The position numbers were made by a program, and so were the translations under genes. From NCBI GenBank assembly GCA_963978905.1, contig OZ022259.1, forward strand, positions 33,724,343 to 33,788,342: 64,000 nt of DNA, read 5' to 3'. Positions 60,801-64,000 of the stretch are shown piece by piece (the first letter of the stretch is position 1; each line of letters opens with the position of its first letter). Below the pieces are notes generated by a model. It ran no database searches. It was not told where the DNA came from and saw only the letters and a program-made list of their open reading frames with translations. The stretch is from Trichostrongylus colubriformis (Eukaryota > Nematoda > Chromadorea > Rhabditida > Trichostrongylidae).

Positions 60801-63706
60801 CACGCAGTTACTCGCACTTCTCACTGAGTCCAGCCAACTCGAGCGAAGACGGGTGTATATCGTTAGGACAGAAACGTCGCGTGGCCGTGCTCGGCACGCG
60901 ACGAGATGGTGCGAGCTATGCGCGCCGTACTTGATGGGTCTTGAAGCGATGACGGTGCTCTACGCCTCATTCTAGGCGTAATCGCTTCAGGACTCAACTA
61001 ATACGGCGCGCATAGCTCGCACCATCCCGTCGCGTGCCGAACACGGCCACGCGACGTTTCTGTCCTAACGATATACACCCGAGCGAAGACGCCGCGTGCC
61101 GCACACGGTGATTCAAAATCACGAAGTAAGGGTACACAGTTGACACTCGTATACAAACTGCGCATGCACCTTGATCACATATCATTATTTCTAAGCAGAG
61201 CTTCATGAAGTGAATACGCTTCCTCAGGGTTTTCCGCGGGGACTGCTGACTTGGGGCAGCAGGAATATGCCCTACCCTCTCACCCGTGGCATGTGGTGTG
61301 GGACGCGATGGTGTGAGCTAGAAGCCCGTATGTTGTTGGGTCCTAGATCGATTACCTATCAGGAATTAGAACACGCTAATCTCTTCAGTACCCAACTGTG
61401 TGCGGCGCCGCATCAACACGCGTCGCGTCGCACGCAGCACAACGCATTGCAGAATTCTGCGTAATGGTACGCACTCGAGCAGCAGGTGTAAGGAAGTGTG
61501 AGGACCCACTTGGAGACCCCGCTCTGTTACCCACCATTTTGAGGTGCTGTATCTTAGTCAGATTCACAATTTCCACGTGAAACTTTGCAAGCTGCCCTTA
61601 TAAAGCACACACAACATAAATATATGGATAGCAAGGAAACTTATTCCGTGTACGATTCTTTTAGGACGACAAGATGTGCTCATTTTAGGCAATACTGAAC
61701 AATGTGATGGCGCCACATCTGCGAGATATGGGTGATGGGGAAACGATGCTTTCTGATGGAATGGTGGAGGAGAAGAAATTTCAAATAAGCATTTTTGCAT
61801 GTTTATTTGCAAGCTTGAACAGCAAAGGAGGAGGTACTCTCACAAGCTTTTCCTCGTGTTTTCAAGATTGTTGTGAAAGATGATTCCGCCAAGGAACTGC
61901 GATTCGTTCTCACGACTCTCCGTGTGCCATAATATTTCGTCAGGTTTTTCCTGTGTTTCTTCGGATTATCGAGATTCCAGGAGTGCCTGTAGCTCTCAGT
62001 GATAAGGTGTGTGGCAATGTCTCTCGAATTTATTTGATTACTCTGTATGACGTATGTCACAGGTTTGCGATGCCGTACGTAGCGCCATTTCGAATTTACC
62101 ATCAGAGAATCTGCCTGAAGCGCTTCCACTGGTGTCACAACTTCTCGACCACGCTCTTTTTACCAATCCCACTTCTGCGTGTGCTTTGGCCAAATCTGCT
62201 GTTCTGGTAATTGGATTCCGTTCTTTCCTTCATAGCTTTTTTTCCAGTAAAAACTGTTGTTTAAAACTTCAACTTTCTCACTATCAGTTGAAACAAGTCA
62301 TAAGAAAGCCATCTGGCACACGTGAAACACCCTCGTTGCGAGAAACGCTGACACTTGACTACAACTAGTGAAGTACTCTGCTCAGTTAATATTCCAGTTA
62401 TTTTCAGCGAGCTTTATAGAGAAGCATAATCTTCCGGGTGATCTATTATCCTTACTTGTAGATTTTTGGGCATTATGCCCCAACGACGTCCCAGTTGTGC
62501 ACCTCAATACGACAATGGCTCGAATCTTTCACTCGAAATATGCCATTTCATGCCATTGAGGAATGGCTCTCGTTAATCCACCAGGTCTGTCCTCCAAGTC
62601 ATTCGTCACGTCTTCACGTTAATGCTTATCATTAGATTGTCCCGAGTTGAAATCCTTGTTTACAATGGGCAGTGTTTGAGTATACGCGTCCCTTCTTTGC
62701 CCTCTCCTGGTGCTTTTAAGATGGGATAGCCCGTAGTCCATTGTCACAAAAGTACTATCGATATCATGGGTGCGCGACTTCACAATGATTGTACCAGAAG
62801 ACCTCTGGAATATCCTGTCATGAATCAAGACCATGGACCAAAATTGCAGCACGCACTTGCCAGCTTCAGTGCTCGTTATATCTCCTGTAAATCCGTCCCA
62901 CTTTCATCGCACAACCTCTTACACTTATATTTCCGATTTGAGGTGACAGTGCCTGTCTTTCTTCTACTTAAAGTCTGTTTCAGATTGTCAAAAAGAACTA
63001 TAAAACGCTGCGCGCTAATGGAGAAAACTCATTGCCAACCATTTCAAATGCTATTTTAATCGCTGGGCAGGTCTGTGTTCCTGTGGCAGCTGTAGCTGTA
63101 ATTCTGTATATGTTAACGGATGCCGTTTTTTTTTCAGACCCTAGCGGAATCGCATGAGCCTTGCGTTGTGCGATTAGCGTCACAAGTATTAGCTGTAATT
63201 GCAACTCAATCTATCTCCTTTGGTGATGAAGCGCCGCGACTTCTTCTCGCCAGTCACGGTCCAGTACTCGTCAAGGTGAATACACTCTAATTCTCTACTT
63301 GCCAATCATTCAGCTCTGATCGAGCCGGCTGCTTTGCAACCGCACGCTCCACTTACATATGAGCACTTGATTTCTGATGTTGAACTATGATTATATCAGA
63401 CGATATTCCTCCGCATCCAAGTTGAACTTTTGCGCCCCACTGTCGAGTATCTAGCTGAAGTCCTGTTTTTCTTTGCTAAGGAATTTTCTCAAGAAACAAG
63501 GTGAGGGGTTAACAATGTACTTGATTTCCATGTCTGATACAGCTCATGTAATAACTAGAAAATATTTTAGAAGCGTGATAAACGGATTGGAGCATGGTGA
63601 TTCCCCCCTCGTTGCTGCTATGTTCAGAGAAGTTGGAAATTTGCGCAATTTTAAGCAAATGACTTTACGATTGAATAATGCATCGCGGAAGGATACTCGC
63701 TCGTGA
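54877..63706 (+). CDS. IPO13: importin-13 (karyopherin-beta family), 23 exons, 912 aa
   Basis: Exons: 54877-54991, 55049-55191, 55249-55436, 55502-55595, 55817-55983, 56035-56143, 56250-56383, 56444-56597, 56672-56793, 56884-57000, 57049-57244, 58640-58786, 59315-59446, 61828-61905, 61944-62006, 62063-62206, 62288-62321, 62408-62457, 62495-62584, 62984-63070, 63138-63275, 63400-63500, 63571-63706. All phases match (912 aa; human IPO13 has 963). Diagnostic blocks: SVQYFGAISLYETIRLR; MPDVWPDPVA; KEQFARYRMARSEVSVDAY, matching the human KEQF-RIYRVDISD region; and the C-terminal VGNLRNFKQM tail. The protein is a HEAT-repeat solenoid. IPO13 imports and exports cargoes such as the MAGO-Y14 dimer and SUMO E2 under Ran control. 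Exon 12 could start at 58664, the exon 14 acceptor is weak, and the exon 4/5 junction may lack a small exon. Two large inverted repeats lie in introns 11 and 13. Confidence 0.9.
57416..58383. mobile_element. foldback element in importin-13 intron 11
   Basis: Arms of about 370 bp (57416-57790 and 58010-58383) are inverted copies at roughly 85-90% identity by eye. Shared segments include TTTAGTATTTCTTTATTATG, GTTTTATCGTTCATATTGTC and GACATATGGTCTTCTGACCA (or its variant). Outer ends read CTTAGGCGCGTTCA and, inverted, TTAAGGCCGCGTTCA, like the ends of MITE family C. No transposase is present. The element fills most of the intron. Confidence 0.8.
59079..59104. repeat. poly-G run in importin-13 intron 12
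   Basis: An uninterrupted run of about 12 G in a G-rich stretch; a likely sequencing-length ambiguity and possible quadruplex former. Confidence 0.75.
60135..60605. repeat. complex tandem repeat in importin-13 intron 13
   Basis: A unit with GACCTGTG.AGATGGGG, AAGYGTGGTATGGGTAGG, ATGGGACA.GAAGTA and ACCAAATTAAG occurs at 60138-60230 and again at 60509-60600. Between them lie partial units carrying GTGGGCGGAGCTTGGA and TCATGAAAGGTGCATGG. This looks like a decayed satellite or a rearranged MITE cluster. Confidence 0.65.
60840..61091. repeat. near-perfect long hairpin with 12-bp direct repeats
   Basis: The segment 60852-61079 is an inverted repeat with arms of about 100 bp and a short loop. Outer ends are GGTGTATATCGTTAGGACAG and its exact reverse complement. 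Mismatches are few, for example GTGCTCGGC against the partner of GTGCCGAAC. The flanking 12-mers at 60840-60851 and 61080-61091 are identical (CGAGCGAAGACG), like a target duplication. It lies in importin-13 intron 13. Confidence 0.9.
61560..61670. repeat. interspersed repeat, copy 3 of 3
   Basis: CACGTGAAACTTTGCAAGCT, ATATATGGATAGCAAGG and TTCCGTGTACGATTCTTT match the order of blocks at 2573 and 18177. Confidence 0.6.
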
Positions 63707-63785
63707 CTCAATGGTACGTGGCTGTATAAATTCTAAACCTTCTGAGCTCCTCACCTTTAACTGAAATTTCATTCTCATTTGAAGG

Positions 63786-63795
63786 TTTTCTGCAG
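63786..63795 (+). promoter_or_regulatory. probable trans-splice acceptor before the third operon gene
   Basis: TTTTCTGCAG ends 8 nt before the ATG at 63804 and only 89 nt after the importin-13 stop, too close for an independent promoter. Confidence 0.6.
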
Positions 63796-63803
63796 TAACC
63801 GTA

Positions 63804-64000
63804 ATGGCGGAATTCTTGAAAATCATGGCTGATGGGACATCTGAAATAACTTTTCCGTATTACATCGATGGATATCAAGAGTCTCCTTTAGACGCTTCCG
63901 AACCTGTTGTGGCTTATTGTAGCGATAAACGAAAATACGATCGACGATTTGCACAACTGCAGTTCTTCCTTACCTCTAACGTTAGGCTGTGGTTAACCTT
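63804..64000 (+). CDS. unrecognised protein, N-terminal part only
   Basis: An open frame runs from ATG to the window end and begins MAEFLKIMADGTSEIT, with charged and aromatic residues (YYIDGYQE, DKRKYDRRF) and no signal peptide. The last bases (AACGTTAGG near 63980) may contain a splice donor. It starts 97 nt after the importin-13 stop with a good acceptor just upstream, so it is probably the third gene of the same operon. Family unknown. Confidence 0.55.
   Translation, partial: MAEFLKIMADGTSEITFPYYIDGYQESPLDASEPVVAYCSDKRKYDRRFAQLQFFLTSNVRLWLT

Noticed and set aside
62461..62559. In-frame continuation of importin-13 past the donor at 62458
   Set aside because: It reaches a stop and does not fit the family; removing a 37-bp intron restores frame and alignment.
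1..64000. CRISPR arrays or bacterial contamination
   Set aside because: No regularly spaced direct repeats and no long uninterrupted ORFs; split exons throughout indicate nuclear eukaryotic DNA.

Overview
The window looks like nuclear DNA from a nematode, most likely a strongylid (hookworm-type) clade V species. Reasons: coding sequence is split into many small exons with TTTCAG-type acceptors; most introns are 38-70 bp but a few run to several kb; splice acceptors sit 8-11 nt before start codons as expected for spliced-leader trans-splicing; genes are spaced as in nematode operons; and there is a textbook RFX/DAF-19 X-box. Interspersed repeats are very dense. No prokaryotic features, rRNA, true tRNA or CRISPR array were seen. 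Long single-frame ORFs are almost absent, so genes were reconstructed by hand from splice sites, reading phase and recalled family sequences.

Layout. 1-23.4 kb: no gene I can support. It holds decayed mobile DNA: a Tc1-type MITE at 3.84-4.35 kb, a mariner transposase relic at 5.72-6.04 kb, two foldback composites around tRNA-like SINE heads at 6.2-7.2 and 11.9-13.1 kb, and a 254-bp MITE at 15.4 kb. 23.4-33.3 kb, plus strand: a nine-exon C2H2 zinc-finger gene (303 aa), first intron 4.3 kb. 34.0-37.7 kb, minus strand, convergent: a five-exon TMEM17 orthologue (165 aa), a ciliary transition-zone protein, with an X-box 35 bp before its ATG. 38-47 kb: MITEs, an internally deleted mariner (40.58-41.13 kb) and a full-length but broken Ty3/Gypsy LTR retrotransposon (41.2-45.8 kb).

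47.5-64 kb, plus strand: an operon-like cluster of a TANGO6/RTP1 HEAT-repeat gene (about 25 exons), importin-13 (23 exons, 912 aa) and the start of a third unrecognised gene cut by the window end. Gaps between coding regions are 230 and 97 bp, each ending in a plausible trans-splice acceptor. TANGO6 family members act in RNA polymerase II assembly/import and secretory organisation, and importin-13 is a bidirectional karyopherin, so co-transcription of two transport genes is plausible. The importin-13 introns carry two large inverted repeats, one a nearly perfect hairpin with about 100-bp arms and 12-bp flanking direct repeats.

The strongest observations are the X-box/TMEM17 pair, the putative three-gene operon, a GC-AG intron in TANGO6, the long hairpin in importin-13 and the tRNA-derived SINE-like elements. 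I did not find a convincing wholly new biological system; most of the non-genic structure is transposon-derived.
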